DNA from: Pseudomonadota bacterium
GTDB lineage: Bacteria; Pseudomonadota; Alphaproteobacteria; Acetobacterales; Acetobacteraceae
NCBI GenBank assembly: GCA_021845985.1
Contig: JAJZES010000003.1
Span: forward strand, 1 to 64,000
Direction of reading: 5' to 3'
Length of the DNA: 64,000 nucleotides
Part shown: positions 33,489 through 45,394 of the stretch, piece by piece
Numbering within the stretch: the stretch's first letter is position 1
Layout: every line of letters begins with the position of its first letter
Notes under the pieces: model-generated
Databases searched by the model: none
What the model was told of the DNA's origin: nothing
What the model saw: only the letters and a program-made list of their open reading frames with translations
Translations under genes and position numbers: made by a program

Positions 33489-35258
33489 ATGCCGTTGCAG
33501 CGATCGGTCAGCGCCAACACGGCGGTACCGGCGCCTCGCGTGTCATCCGGCGCCGGCCGGCTGTGGGCCATCGTCTTCGCGTTGCCGCTGATCGGGCTGC
33601 TGGCGGCGGCGTGGTGGTCGCTGGCCGAGCTGCGCGGCGAGTTCCGCGCCGACATGCTGCGCACCCTGCGTCTGCTCGACGGCCATACGCAGCACATATT
33701 GGAGACCCAGCAGGTGATGCTGGCCGCCATCGACGCCCGCGTCAGGCATCTCGACTGGGACCAGATCCGCAGCCGCCCGGACGTGCTCGCCTTTGTCCGC
33801 GAGCTGATGACGGCGTCCGGCACCGTCGATGCGCTCGGCCTGAGTTCGCCCGACGGGCATATCGCCGTCGCCGGTGAGGCGCAGGTCCAGCCGCTGTGGA
33901 TTGATCTGCATGATCGCGACTTCATCGCCGCGTTTCCCGCCGACACGGCGCGGCGCGCCGCCTTCGTCGCCGCGCCGGTGTTCAGTCGCGTCGATGGCCG
34001 GCCGCAGGTGCATCTCTCGGCGCCGCGGCTGACCGCCGATGGCCGCGCCGATGGCGGGGCGGTGGTCGCCGGTTTCCCGCCGGCACTGTTTGAGCGCTAC
34101 TTCGCCGAGGTGGCGCCGAGTCCGGCCACCGGCCTGATGCTGGCGCGCAGCGATGGGGTGCTGCTGGCGCGCTACCCGCGGCCGATTACCGTCGCCGCCA
34201 GCCAGACCCTGCCGCCGTTCGATCACGCCGTCGTCGATACGCCGGAGATGATCGAGGACGGGCCGCTGCTCGGCGGGCCGCGGATGACCGCGCTGGTGCG
34301 CGTCGGCGCATGGCCGCTGGTGCTGCTCGAACAGGGCGATGCGCGGCTGCTGTGGGCGCGCTGGGGGCGGATGATGGCGTTTCCCGCGCTCGGTGCGGCT
34401 GCGGCGATGGTGCTGCTCGGCGTGCTGACGGTCGGCGTGCGGCGCACCGCGGCGATCGAGCAGGCGCGGCTGCGCGAGACCGCCGCCGCCTCCGAGGCGG
34501 CGCGCCGGGCAAGCGCCGAGCGTGCGGCGCTGGAGGGGCGGCTGCGCCAGGTCGAAAAAACCGCCGCGCTCGGCCAGCTTGCCGCCGGGGTGGCGCATGA
34601 TTTCAACAACCTGTTGCAGGCGGTGCTGAGCGCGGCGGAGGTGTTGGAGCGCCCCGCGCCGGCGCCGCACGAGGTGCACGGCGCCGCCACCATGATCATG
34701 CAAGTGGTCGATCGCGGCAGCGCCCTGATCCACCGCATGCTCGATTATGCGCGCCGCGACGACGCCGCCAGCGAGTTCGCGGTCGGCGAGGCGCTGCGCG
34801 AGGTGGCGGTGCTGCTGTCCCATTCGCTCGGCGTGCTGCATGAATTGCGCGTGGCGCTGCCCGGCGGGGCGCTGCCGCGGCTGCGCGCGGTCAAGGCCGA
34901 GTTCGAGACGGTGATGATCAACCTCGTGATCAATGCCCGCGACGCCATGCCGGATGGCGGCGAGATCGTGCTCGGCGCCGCCGTCGCGGCGACGCCGCCG
35001 ACGCTGCCGGCGGGGCGACGGGCGGGACCGGTCGGGCCGTGGCTGCGGCTCGAGGTCGCCGATACCGGCCACGGCATGGACCAGGACACGCTGGCGCGCG
35101 CCGGCGAGGCGTTCTTCACCACCAAGCCGCGCGGCGAGGGCACCGGCCTCGGCCTGTCGATGGCACGCGGCTATGCCGAGCGGGCCGGCGGCCTGCTCGA
35201 CATTTCCAGCCGGCCGGGACGCGGGACGGTGGTGACGCTGTGGCTGCCGGTCGCCTAG
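33489..35258 (+). CDS. Membrane sensor histidine kinase (orphan)
   Basis: 589 residues. TM1 (LWAIVFALPLIGLLAAAWW) is followed by an about 240-residue periplasmic sensor, TM2 (FPALGAAAAMVLLGVLTVGV) and a coiled linker. Then come the HisKA box LGQLAAGVAHDFNNLLQAVLSAAEVL with His370, and the HATPase_c with N box (MINLVINARDAMPDGG), G boxes (EVADTGHGMDQ, GEGTGLGLSMARGYAERAGG). The HDFNN form is typical of kinases that signal to receiver proteins. No response regulator adjoins it, but the ChpT-like protein is encoded 680 bases downstream. The start is uncertain: ATG 33489 directly follows GAAGGGGG, so GTG 33474 or TTG 33495 are also possible. Confidence 0.88.
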   Translation: MPLQRSVSANTAVPAPRVSSGAGRLWAIVFALPLIGLLAAAWWSLAELRGEFRADMLRTLRLLDGHTQHILETQQVMLAAIDARVRHLDWDQIRSRPDVLAFVRELMTASGTVDALGLSSPDGHIAVAGEAQVQPLWIDLHDRDFIAAFPADTARRAAFVAAPVFSRVDGRPQVHLSAPRLTADGRADGGAVVAGFPPALFERYFAEVAPSPATGLMLARSDGVLLARYPRPITVAASQTLPPFDHAVVDTPEMIEDGPLLGGPRMTALVRVGAWPLVLLEQGDARLLWARWGRMMAFPALGAAAAMVLLGVLTVGVRRTAAIEQARLRETAAASEAARRASAERAALEGRLRQVEKTAALGQLAAGVAHDFNNLLQAVLSAAEVLERPAPAPHEVHGAATMIMQVVDRGSALIHRMLDYARRDDAASEFAVGEALREVAVLLSHSLGVLHELRVALPGGALPRLRAVKAEFETVMINLVINARDAMPDGGEIVLGAAVAATPPTLPAGRRAGPVGPWLRLEVADTGHGMDQDTLARAGEAFFTTKPRGEGTGLGLSMARGYAERAGGLLDISSRPGRGTVVTLWLPVA

Positions 35259-35264
35259 CCCAGA

Positions 35265-35885
35265 TCAGACCCCCGGCAGCTCATTGACACACACCACCCG
35301 CCAGCCGAGCGGGGTGCGGTCGAGCCGGGTCAGCGAGATGTTCTCCACCGACAGGTGCAGCGCCGTGTCGGCGGAGATGCGCAGCGCGTGGGCGACGGCG
35401 GCGCGGATCGCCCCGCCATGGCTGACCGCGATCACGTCATGGCCGGCATGCTGCCGCGCCAGCCGCTCCAGCGCGCCGCCGAGTCGGGCGATGCCGTCGG
35501 CCATGCTCTCGCCGCCCGGCGGACGTTCCTCGCCGGAGAGCAGCCAGAAGGCATGGGCTTTCTGCCGCAGCAGCGGCGTGATTTCGTCATGCGGCAAGCC
35601 CTGCCAGTCACCGAACGCCAGTTCGATCAGCTCCGGTTCGATGGTCAGCGCCTGTTCGGGATAGCCGGCGGCGAAGATCGCCGCGGCGGTGCGCTGGGTG
35701 CGTGACAGCGGGCTGGCCAGCCAGCGCGCCGGGCGCGGCAGGCGGCGGGCCAGCGCCTGATACATCGGCACCTGCGCGGCCAGGCTGTGCGGGCACAATT
35801 CGACATCCATGGTGCCGTAAATCTTGGTGCGGGCGTTCTCCTCCACGATGGCGTGGCGGATCAGCCAGAAGCGGGTCTCGGTCAT
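35265..35885 (-). CDS. Histidine phosphatase family protein (phosphoglycerate-mutase-like)
   Basis: 206 residues with the catalytic RHG-type motif in FWLIRHAIVEENARTKIYG (the Gly of RHG is Ala here). SPLSRTQRTAAAI, the acid region ELAFGDWQGLPHDEI and the second catalytic His in VIAVSHGGAIRAAVAHAL follow. The pattern is of the CobC/GpmB-type phosphatases acting on small phospho-compounds. The ATG at 35885 starts the motif at the normal distance. It is convergent with the kinase gene, with only six bases between the stops, and it may be co-transcribed with the ChpT gene 54 bases upstream. Confidence 0.86.
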   Translation of the reverse strand: MTETRFWLIRHAIVEENARTKIYGTMDVELCPHSLAAQVPMYQALARRLPRPARWLASPLSRTQRTAAAIFAAGYPEQALTIEPELIELAFGDWQGLPHDEITPLLRQKAHAFWLLSGEERPPGGESMADGIARLGGALERLARQHAGHDVIAVSHGGAIRAAVAHALRISADTALHLSVENISLTRLDRTPLGWRVVCVNELPGV

Positions 35886-35939
35886 GCCGCCCGGCATAGA
35901 GCCGCCGCGCCCGGTCGCCAACCCCCGTCGCCGCCGGGC

Positions 35940-36569
35940 TCAGGCGCGGTGCAGGTCGATCAGCAACGGCGGCACCGCCTCCGCCGTGCCGGCCAGCAGC
36001 AGCCGCACCGTCACCCCCGCCGCCTGCGCCAGCAGCGCCAGCAGCGCCGGCAGCAGCGTCTGTGGCCGCTCATCGCCGAGCGCCGCCCAGGCGGCATCGG
36101 GATTGGCCAGCAGCGCGCCAAGCCCCGGCGGCCACGCGGCGCCGCGGCCCTCGGGCTGCACCACAAGGCTGCCGTCGGGCGCACCGGCGATGGCGATGGT
36201 GCCGCCGGCCGGCAGGCTTTCGGCGGCGAGCAGCATGGCGTTGACGACCAGCCGCGCCACCGGGCCGGGCAGCGTCGCCTTGGTCAGCGTGTCGTGCAGG
36301 GCAAGGTGCAGCCGGTGGCCGCCCGGCAGTCCGGCGGCGAGGTCGCGCAACGCGCTGCCCTCCAGCGGCGCCGGCGCGCCCCAGGCGGCGCGCAGCAGCA
36401 GCATGCGGCTGCGCAGCACCGCCGCCGATTCGCGCGCCAGATCGAGCGCCCCAGGATCGGCGTCGGCCTCACCAAGCGCCGCCAGCAGCCCGCTGGCCGG
36501 GCCGCTGAGATCGTGGCACAGACGGGTGGCGAGAAGTTCCGCCAGCGTCAAATCCCGCAATCCGGGCAT
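35940..36569 (-). CDS. chpT: Histidine phosphotransferase ChpT-like
   Basis: 209 residues of the HPTransfase family. The phospho-acceptor region LAELLATRLCHDLSGPASGLLAALGE has His19 in the LCHDL motif. A degenerate HATPase-like C-domain follows (LPGPVARLVVNAMLLAAESLPAGGTIAIAG). In alphaproteobacteria ChpT passes phosphate from CckA to CtrA and CpdR in cell-cycle control. It is shorter than the Caulobacter protein (about 250). The divergent DUF3553 gene next to it is a known companion in relatives (from memory). The family assignment is firm; the partner kinase here is inference. Confidence 0.83.
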   Translation of the reverse strand: MPGLRDLTLAELLATRLCHDLSGPASGLLAALGEADADPGALDLARESAAVLRSRMLLLRAAWGAPAPLEGSALRDLAAGLPGGHRLHLALHDTLTKATLPGPVARLVVNAMLLAAESLPAGGTIAIAGAPDGSLVVQPEGRGAAWPPGLGALLANPDAAWAALGDERPQTLLPALLALLAQAAGVTVRLLLAGTAEAVPPLLIDLHRA

Positions 36570-36637
36570 AGCAGATAGTTCCCCCGCGCACGCGGCGCCG
36601 GATTACGCTGCGCCGCGGCCGAAGTCGAGGAGGCATC

Positions 36638-36817
36638 ATGGAGCGTGGCCCGGCTCTGCTGGAACCTGGCCAGTGGGTGCGCCACCCGCAGCAGCCGGAT
36701 TGGGGCGACGGCCAGGTGCAGTCGGTCGTCGGCAGCCGGGTCACGGTCAATTTCGAGCATGCCGGCAAGGTGCTGATCAACGCCCGGCTGGTGGCGCTGG
36801 TGCCGCTGGTGCCCTGA
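36638..36817 (+). CDS. DUF3553 small protein
   Basis: 59 residues from ATG 36638 to TGA 36815-36817, with GAGGAGG seven bases ahead. EPGQWVRHPQQPDWGDGQVQS and VTVNFEHAGKVLIN match DUF3553, a small beta-barrel-like family found beside chpT in alphaproteobacteria. The function is unknown. Its stop codon falls inside a 14-bp tandem duplication, so a second in-frame-like TGA follows 14 bases later. It is short enough to be missed by length-filtered gene finders. Confidence 0.85.
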   Translation: MERGPALLEPGQWVRHPQQPDWGDGQVQSVVGSRVTVNFEHAGKVLINARLVALVPLVP

Positions 36818-36839
36818 GCCCGGCGCCCTGAGCCCGGCG
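36812..36839 (+). repeat. 14-bp tandem duplication over a stop codon
   Basis: CCCTGAGCCCGGCG occurs twice, back to back (36812-36825 and 36826-36839), exactly. The first copy contains the TGA of the DUF3553 gene. It is probably a replication slip. Confidence 0.9.
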
Positions 36840-36909
36840 CCGGACGCGGGCTTGCGGGGCGGCGGCCGAGGCCCGACATAGCGGCCTCTGGCCTGGAGCA
36901 TCCCGCATC

Positions 36910-37899
36910 ATGATCGACCCGTTCGGCCGCGCCATAACCTATCTGCGCGTGTCGGTGACAGATCGTTGCGATTTGCGCTGCGTCTATTGCATGGCCGAGG
37001 ACATGACCTTCCTGCCGAAGGCGGAGATCCTGTCGCTCGAAGAAACCGACCGGATGTGCGCCGCCTTCATCCGGCTCGGCACGACGAAAATCCGCATCAC
37101 CGGCGGCGAGCCGCTGGTGCGGCGCGGGGTGATGGCGCTGTTCGACAGCCTCGGCGCCCGGCTGGGCGGCGGCGGTCTGGACGAATTGACGCTGACCAGC
37201 AACGGCAGCCAGCTCGTCCGCTACGCCGACGCGCTGCACGCGGCGGGGGTGCGGCGGGTCAATGTCAGTCTCGACACGCTCGACCCGGCGACCTTCACCG
37301 CGGTTACCCGCTGGGGCAAAATCGACAAGACGCTGGACGGCATCTTCGCCGCCAAGGCCGCCGGTCTGGCCGTCAAGATCAACGCGGTGGCGCTGAAGGG
37401 CGTCAACGAGGATGAACTCGACGCCATGCTGGCGTGGTGCGGCGCGCACGGCTTCGACCTCTGCCTGATCGAGACCATGCCGATGGGTGACATCGACGGC
37501 GACCGCACCGAACAATATCTGCCGCTGTCGCTGGTGCGCAGCCGGCTGAAGCGGCGCTGGACGCTCGACGAGACGAGCTACCGCACCGGCGGCCCGGCGC
37601 GCTACTACGCGGTGCGCGAGACCGGCACGCGGATCGGTTTCATCACCCCGATGACGCATAATTTCTGCGAAAGCTGCAACCGGGTGCGGCTGACCTGCAC
37701 CGGCACCCTCTATATGTGTCTGGGGCAGGACGACGCGGCGGATTTCCGCCGGGTGCTGCGCGACGGCTCGAGCGACGCGGCGCTCGATGCCGCCATCGTC
37801 GCCGCCATCGCGCGCAAGCCGCGCGGCCATGATTTCGTCATTGATCGTCGCCAGCAGCGACCCGCCGTTGCGCGCCACATGAGCCTGACCGGCGGCTGA
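36910..37899 (+). CDS. moaA: GTP 3',8-cyclase (molybdenum cofactor synthesis)
   Basis: 329 residues, radical-SAM enzyme of the first step of molybdopterin synthesis. The SAM [4Fe-4S] cluster Cys20, Cys24, Cys27 lie in [16 protein letters not shown]. The GTP-binding C-terminal cluster is in [33 protein letters not shown] is the GGE motif. The protein ends in Thr-Gly-Gly, the conserved essential GG tail. No other moa/moe genes are in the window. A short terminator follows (37917-37938). Confidence 0.96.
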   Translation: MIDPFGRAITYLRVSVTDRCDLRCVYCMAEDMTFLPKAEILSLEETDRMCAAFIRLGTTKIRITGGEPLVRRGVMALFDSLGARLGGGGLDELTLTSNGSQLVRYADALHAAGVRRVNVSLDTLDPATFTAVTRWGKIDKTLDGIFAAKAAGLAVKINAVALKGVNEDELDAMLAWCGAHGFDLCLIETMPMGDIDGDRTEQYLPLSLVRSRLKRRWTLDETSYRTGGPARYYAVRETGTRIGFITPMTHNFCESCNRVRLTCTGTLYMCLGQDDAADFRRVLRDGSSDAALDAAIVAAIARKPRGHDFVIDRRQQRPAVARHMSLTGG

Positions 37900-37916
37900 G
37901 CCACACCCCGCCCAAA

Positions 37917-37938
37917 GTCTCTTTTCGGAGACGTTTTT
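37917..37938 (+). terminator. Weak rho-independent terminator after moaA
   Basis: GTCTC (37917-37921) and GAGAC (37928-37932) pair around TTTTCG, followed by G and five T. It lies 18 bases after the moaA stop in a locally AT-richer stretch. The stem is short, so strength is uncertain. Confidence 0.5.
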
Positions 37939-38002
37939 CGCTTCACTGTGACGCGACCGCCGGTTCACACTCACCCTGCTCAATTTGTCGTGAGTGACGC
38001 GG

Positions 38003-39886
38003 ATGCGCGGTATTTCCCTGATTCTGGCGATGGTGGCGGCGCTGATCCTGGCGTTCTACGCCCTGGCGGCGCGCGCCGCCGCGCCGCTGACCATCCTCTC
38101 CGCGGTCAACAGTTTCGACGTCCACGAAGACGGCAGCTATGTCAATGATTACCGCACCGAGATGCGCCCGGAGAACGACGCGGCGGCGCGGCGCGACGGG
38201 CAGCAGGTGATTGACTACGCCCCGTCGCTGGAAACCCTCGTGGTGCTGGAGGCGTACACGCGCAAAGCGGATGGGCGGGTGCTGCCGGTGGCGCCGGCGG
38301 CGATCCGCGACCAGTTGGCGCCCGGCACCGCCGACCGCGCGCTGATCACCGACCTGCGCGAACGGGTGCTGGTGTTCCCCGAGCTCGAAGGCGGCGACAC
38401 GCTGGTCTATGCGGTGCGGCGGATCGTCCATCGCCCGCCGCTGCCGCATCAGTTCCTGATCAGCGTCTATCTGTCGCGCGGCGTGCCGCTGCTCGACTAC
38501 ACGCTGCGAGTGCGGGCGCCGCAGTCGCTGCAGCTGCACAGCGAGGCGCATGAGCTGACGCAGGCGACCGAGGCCGATGGCGGCGCCATCCTGCGCACCT
38601 GGCATGCCGCCATCCCGGTCGCCGACGAGCCGGCCTCGGCGCTCGGCCCGTACGACCGGCTGCCGCGGCTGTTCGTCTCCTCCGAACGCGACTACGCCGC
38701 GTTCGGGCGCGACTATGCGGCGCTGGCGCTGCCGCATGCGCGCGTTACGCCACAGCTGCAGGCGCTGGCCGGGCGCATCGTCGGCGGCGCCGCCGACCGG
38801 CGCGAGCAGGCGCGGCGGCTCTATGAGTGGGTCAGTGCGCATATCCGCTATCTGGCGCTCTATCTCGGCGACGGCGCGCTGGAGCCGCACGACGCCGCGA
38901 CGGTGCTGGCCAATGGCTGGGGCGACTGCAAGGACCATGTGGTGCTGCTGCACGCGCTGCTGGCGGCGCGCGGCATTCCGGCCGAGATGGTGATGCTCAA
39001 TCTCGGCAACACCTATGCGCTGGGCGACCCGCCGACCTTCGCCGCGCTCAACCACGCCATCACCTACCTGCCCGAGTTCGATCTCTATGTGGACAGCACG
39101 GCGGCGATGGCGCCGTTCGGAACGCTGGCGTTCAGCGCATATGGCAAGCCGGCGGTGCATGCCCGGCCGGATGGCGGGGTGCTGCGGCAGATCCCGCTGC
39201 TGGCGCCGGGGGCGGCGGCGATGGAACTTCACACCGCCGCGGTGCTGCATGAGGACGGCAGCATCACCGGCACCACGCAGACCAGCGCGAGCGGGCCGTT
39301 CGCCACCGATCTGCGGCGCGATGCCGCCTGGGTCGAGACCACCGGGGCGGCGGCGGCGGCGGTGCAGTTGCGGGCGCTCGGCAGCGACGGCTATGGCCGG
39401 TTCAGCTTCGCCGCGCCGGAGACGCCGGGCGCCGATTACGCCATGTCCGGCAGTTTCACCCTGGCGGCGCGGCCCGACCTGCTGACCGGCGACAGTTTCG
39501 CGCTGCCGCTCGGGCTGCGGCTGCTGGCGCGGCCGGGCGAGGTGCTGCTGGCGCCCGGCGGCGCCCAGGGGGTGACCGAGAACGACCCGGTGCCGTGCCA
39601 TTCCGGCCGCCAGACCGAGGAGGTGGTGCTGACGCTGCCCGCCGGGCGGCGGCTGCGGCGGCTGCCGCAGGATGTGCGCATCGACACCGACAGCGTCGGC
39701 TATCGCGGCACCTGGCGGCTGGAGGGCGCGACGCTGACCCACCGGGCGGAGCTGCTGGTGCGCACCCGCGCGGCGCTGTGCGCGGGGGATGAGCGGCGCC
39801 GCATGGCGGCGGAGCTGGAGCGCATCCGCCGCGACCTGCGGGCGCAGGTGACGCTGTCCGACGAGGTCGTGGCGACCCAGCCCTGA
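38003..39886 (+). CDS. Exported DUF3857/transglutaminase-like protein
   Basis: 627 residues. A signal peptide is visible (MRGISLILAMVAALILAFYALAARAAA), then a DUF3857 domain (SVNSFDVHEDGSYVNDYRTEM-like start to about residue 230). A transglutaminase-like domain follows with the Cys in ANGWGDCKDHVVLLHALLAARGIPAEMV, the His in LNHAITYLPEFDLYVD and the Asp in that segment, so the Cys-His-Asp triad appears intact. The C-terminal part is beta-rich. It acts in the periplasm or at the outer face; the substrate is not known for this family. I chose ATG 38003; GTG 37994 is possible. It converges with the FUSC gene, the stops being 16 bases apart. Confidence 0.83.
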   Translation: MRGISLILAMVAALILAFYALAARAAAPLTILSAVNSFDVHEDGSYVNDYRTEMRPENDAAARRDGQQVIDYAPSLETLVVLEAYTRKADGRVLPVAPAAIRDQLAPGTADRALITDLRERVLVFPELEGGDTLVYAVRRIVHRPPLPHQFLISVYLSRGVPLLDYTLRVRAPQSLQLHSEAHELTQATEADGGAILRTWHAAIPVADEPASALGPYDRLPRLFVSSERDYAAFGRDYAALALPHARVTPQLQALAGRIVGGAADRREQARRLYEWVSAHIRYLALYLGDGALEPHDAATVLANGWGDCKDHVVLLHALLAARGIPAEMVMLNLGNTYALGDPPTFAALNHAITYLPEFDLYVDSTAAMAPFGTLAFSAYGKPAVHARPDGGVLRQIPLLAPGAAAMELHTAAVLHEDGSITGTTQTSASGPFATDLRRDAAWVETTGAAAAAVQLRALGSDGYGRFSFAAPETPGADYAMSGSFTLAARPDLLTGDSFALPLGLRLLARPGEVLLAPGGAQGVTENDPVPCHSGRQTEEVVLTLPAGRRLRRLPQDVRIDTDSVGYRGTWRLEGATLTHRAELLVRTRAALCAGDERRRMAAELERIRRDLRAQVTLSDEVVATQP

Positions 39887-39902
39887 GCTTGCGGTCCAGC
39901 GG

Positions 39903-41966
39903 TCAGGGCGACAGCCGCTGCAGGGCGCCGGCGGTGACGTCGATCTGCCGGGCGATGCGCAGCAGCGATTCGCAGAGCGCATCGCCGGCCGGCAGCGCCG
40001 GGCGCGGCGGAACCTTGGCGCCGGCGGCGAGGTTGCTCGACGCCGCCTCGCTCCACGCCGCCCAGGCGCGCCACGCGGCGAGGTCGCGGCGCGGACCGGG
40101 ATCGAGATGCAGCGTGGAGATGCGGCCGGCGATGCGGCGCAGGGCGGCGTCGATCGTCAGCGCCGCGGTCAGCCGCGCATCCTGCGCCCGCGGTTCGATC
40201 AGCATGCGGTGCAGCGAGGCTTCCAGATTGTTGCTGGCGATGCCGGCGGCGCGGCGGGCGCGGCCGGCCGCCTCCTCGCCGGCATCGCCGAGCAGCACGG
40301 CGATCTCGGCCGCGGCAAAGCGGCCATGGGCGACGATCGCTGCCGCCATCTCGCGTCCCAGCCGCCCCGGCTCCCAGCTCGGCCACAGCAGCAGCACCGC
40401 GCCGACCGCCAGCCCCGAGCCGATCACCACATACAGCGCCCGCATCGCCGCGATGGTCAGCTCGCTCTCGCCCGGCCGGCCGAGTTCCGACAGCAGCACG
40501 ATCAGCGGCGTCAGGCAGGTGATGAACAGGCCGAAACTGGCCGGCCGCACCGCGAAGGCGATGATCGCCAGCGGGAACAGCGCCAGCGCGATGCTGATTG
40601 AGGTGGTGCAGACCGCGGCCAGCGCCGCCGCGATGACGCCGCCGAGCAGCGTGCCGGCGATGCGCTCCAGCGCCCGCGCGAAGGTCACCGCGACATAGGG
40701 CTGCATCGTCATCACCAGCATGATGGTCAGCCAGTGGCCATAGCTGGTCGGCCAGCCGAGCGTGACGGTGAACGCCAGCAGCGCCGCCGCGGCGCCGCGC
40801 AGGGCATGGCGCAGCACTTCCGACTGCCAGTCGAGACTGGCCCGCAGCCGGCCGCCGGCGCCGCGCCAGACCTCGCGCAGGGCGGTTTCCGGCGGCGTGC
40901 CGGGCTGCCAGCCCTCGGGGGTGGCGAGCACCGCGGCGAGGCGCAGCCGGTCGGCCAGCGCCTCGGCGGTGGCGCGCAGTTCGGGCGCGTTGTCGCCGGT
41001 GGCGGCGATGGCGGCGGCGGCGCGTTCCAGCCGCGGCAGCCGGGCGATGAAGTCGCGCTCGATGCCGTGCGCCAGCAGCAGCAGCAGCGGACGCAGCAGG
41101 CGCAGCAACCGCTCGGCGGCGGCATCGCAGCGGCGGCTGCTGGCGAGCTGTTCGGAAAGGCCGATCAGCGCGCCGAAAATCTGCTCGGCGGCCTCCAGCC
41201 GCAGCCAGGTCTGCGCCGCCCGGCTGCTCACCGGGCCGCGCGCGCGCACCGTCGCCAGCAGCGCCTCGCGCGCCCGCTCGATGGTCTCGCGGACGCGGCG
41301 GCGCTGCTGGCGCGCATGCGCGTCCCAGCGCGCCTCGTTGGTCGGCTCGTGGCGCAGCACATCGTGCAGGTCGCCGGCCAGATCGGCCAGCGCGCGGAAG
41401 GCGTCGGCAACGGCGCGGCGCGCCGGCAGGAACGGGTGGACGCGCCAGATCACCAGCGTCAGCAGTGCCGCCCACAGGCTGCCGCCCCAGAAGGCGAGGC
41501 CGATGGCGGCGGCGTCATGCGCGGTGCTGATGTGGCGGGTCAGCGCCAGCACCAGCACGACGGTCAGCAGATTGCCGATCTGCTGCCCGGCCTGGCCGAA
41601 GGCGCGGGCGAACAGGGTGCAGAACACCCCGGCGGCGGCGAGCGGCACCACCAGCGGCAGCGGCGCGTTGCGCAACACGCCGAAACCGACGCTGACGAGC
41701 GCGCCGAGCAGGCCGAAAGTCAGAATCGGCGGCAACCGCCGCCGCACCGGCCCGCCGGGGTCGCACAGGCAGGTCAGCAGCGCCGCCAGCGCGGCGATGC
41801 TGAGCGGCGGCCAGCGCAGCCACTCGTTCAGCGCGACGATGACGGCGGTGGCCAGCGCCGCGCGCACCCCCTCCAGCACGCTGACGCGGCGCAGATCGAC
41901 GGCGACCAGCGGCAGGATGCCGCGCGGCAGGCCAGACAGCGCGGTGGTCGGTTGGCCGCGCCGCAC
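39903..41966 (-). CDS. FUSC-family inner-membrane protein (YccS/YhfK-like)
   Basis: 687 residues from GTG 41966. There are two membrane blocks, each of about five or six helices: residues about 20-200 (for example ALATAVIVALNEWL, PLVVPLAAAGVFCTLFARAF, LLTVVLVLALT) and about 400-520 (LAFTVTLGWPTSYGHWLTIMLVMTMQPYVAVTFARALERIAGTLLGGVIAAALA is the FUSC core). Arg-rich cytoplasmic regions lie between and after them. The FUSC group includes fusaric-acid efflux and AaeB-like aromatic-acid exporters. No membrane-fusion partner gene adjoins it, so export is not proven. The start is uncertain since no ATG exists after the aconitase stop. Confidence 0.82.
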   Translation of the reverse strand: MRRGQPTTALSGLPRGILPLVAVDLRRVSVLEGVRAALATAVIVALNEWLRWPPLSIAALAALLTCLCDPGGPVRRRLPPILTFGLLGALVSVGFGVLRNAPLPLVVPLAAAGVFCTLFARAFGQAGQQIGNLLTVVLVLALTRHISTAHDAAAIGLAFWGGSLWAALLTLVIWRVHPFLPARRAVADAFRALADLAGDLHDVLRHEPTNEARWDAHARQQRRRVRETIERAREALLATVRARGPVSSRAAQTWLRLEAAEQIFGALIGLSEQLASSRRCDAAAERLLRLLRPLLLLLAHGIERDFIARLPRLERAAAAIAATGDNAPELRATAEALADRLRLAAVLATPEGWQPGTPPETALREVWRGAGGRLRASLDWQSEVLRHALRGAAAALLAFTVTLGWPTSYGHWLTIMLVMTMQPYVAVTFARALERIAGTLLGGVIAAALAAVCTTSISIALALFPLAIIAFAVRPASFGLFITCLTPLIVLLSELGRPGESELTIAAMRALYVVIGSGLAVGAVLLLWPSWEPGRLGREMAAAIVAHGRFAAAEIAVLLGDAGEEAAGRARRAAGIASNNLEASLHRMLIEPRAQDARLTAALTIDAALRRIAGRISTLHLDPGPRRDLAAWRAWAAWSEAASSNLAAGAKVPPRPALPAGDALCESLLRIARQIDVTAGALQRLSP

Positions 41967-41998
41967 CCGCGTCCCGCCGCGCCGCTGTGGCCGCCCGT

Positions 41999-44692
<2,694 letters not shown>

Positions 44693-44809
44693 GCGGGATG
44701 ACCTTCCTCAGGCCGCGCCACTTTCCTGCGGCGGGCAGGCGGTGTTTGTTACCGGCTGACGGGGCTTAAACCACACCGGCACGGTGCGGTGCAACACGAG
44801 GGCAGGCGC

Positions 44810-45394
44810 GTGCTGGAGGTCGAGGGGTTGGCGACGATCCGTGGCGAACGTCTGGTGTTCGCCGGATTGAGCTTTGCGCTGCCGGCGGGCGGCGCGCTGT
44901 TGCTGACCGGGCCGAACGGGGCGGGCAAGAGCACGCTGCTGCGCCTGCTCGCCGGCCTGGGCCGGGTGGAGGCCGGGCGGGTGCGCTGGCAGGGCAAGGA
45001 TGCGCTGGCTGACCTGCCGGCGCATGCGGCGCGGGTGGCCTATCTCGGGCATCAGGATGCGATCAAGCCGGGGCTGACGGCGGCGGAGAATCTGCGGCCG
45101 TGGGGCGGCGGCACAGCGGCGGCGCTGGCGGCGGTGGGGCTGGCGGCGCTGGCCGAGCTGCCGGCGCGGCTGCTCTCGGCGGGGCAGCGGCGGCGGCTGG
45201 CGCTGGCCCGGCTGCTGCTGCGCCCGGCGCCGATCTGGCTGCTCGATGAGCCGACGCTGGGGCTGGATGCGGCGTCGGTGGCGCGCTTCGGCGTCATGCT
45301 GGCCGGCCATCGGGCGGCCGGCGGCGTGGTGGTGGCGGCGACGCATCTGCCGCTGCCGCTGGCGGCGGCGGCGGAGCTGGTGCTCGGCGGATGA
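44810..45394 (+). CDS. ccmA: Cytochrome c biogenesis ABC transporter ATP-binding protein
   Basis: 194 residues. Walker A is [18 protein letters not shown], the signature is [16 protein letters not shown], and Walker B is [12 protein letters not shown]; together with [18 protein letters not shown] this identifies CcmA, the ATPase of the CcmABCD complex. That complex releases holo-CcmE haem chaperone for cytochrome c maturation. The GTG at 44810 has GAGGG seven bases upstream; a GTG at 44789 would add seven residues. It overlaps ccmB by four bases. ccmC and later ccm genes do not follow here. Confidence 0.9.
   Translation: MLEVEGLATIRGERLVFAGLSFALPAGGALLLTGPNGAGKSTLLRLLAGLGRVEAGRVRWQGKDALADLPAHAARVAYLGHQDAIKPGLTAAENLRPWGGGTAAALAAVGLAALAELPARLLSAGQRRRLALARLLLRPAPIWLLDEPTLGLDAASVARFGVMLAGHRAAGGVVVAATHLPLPLAAAAELVLGG

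Noticed and set aside
33117-33591. Small plus-strand frames before the sensor kinase
   Set aside because: No ribosome sites, Arg-rich translations, and the strong terminator lies within them.
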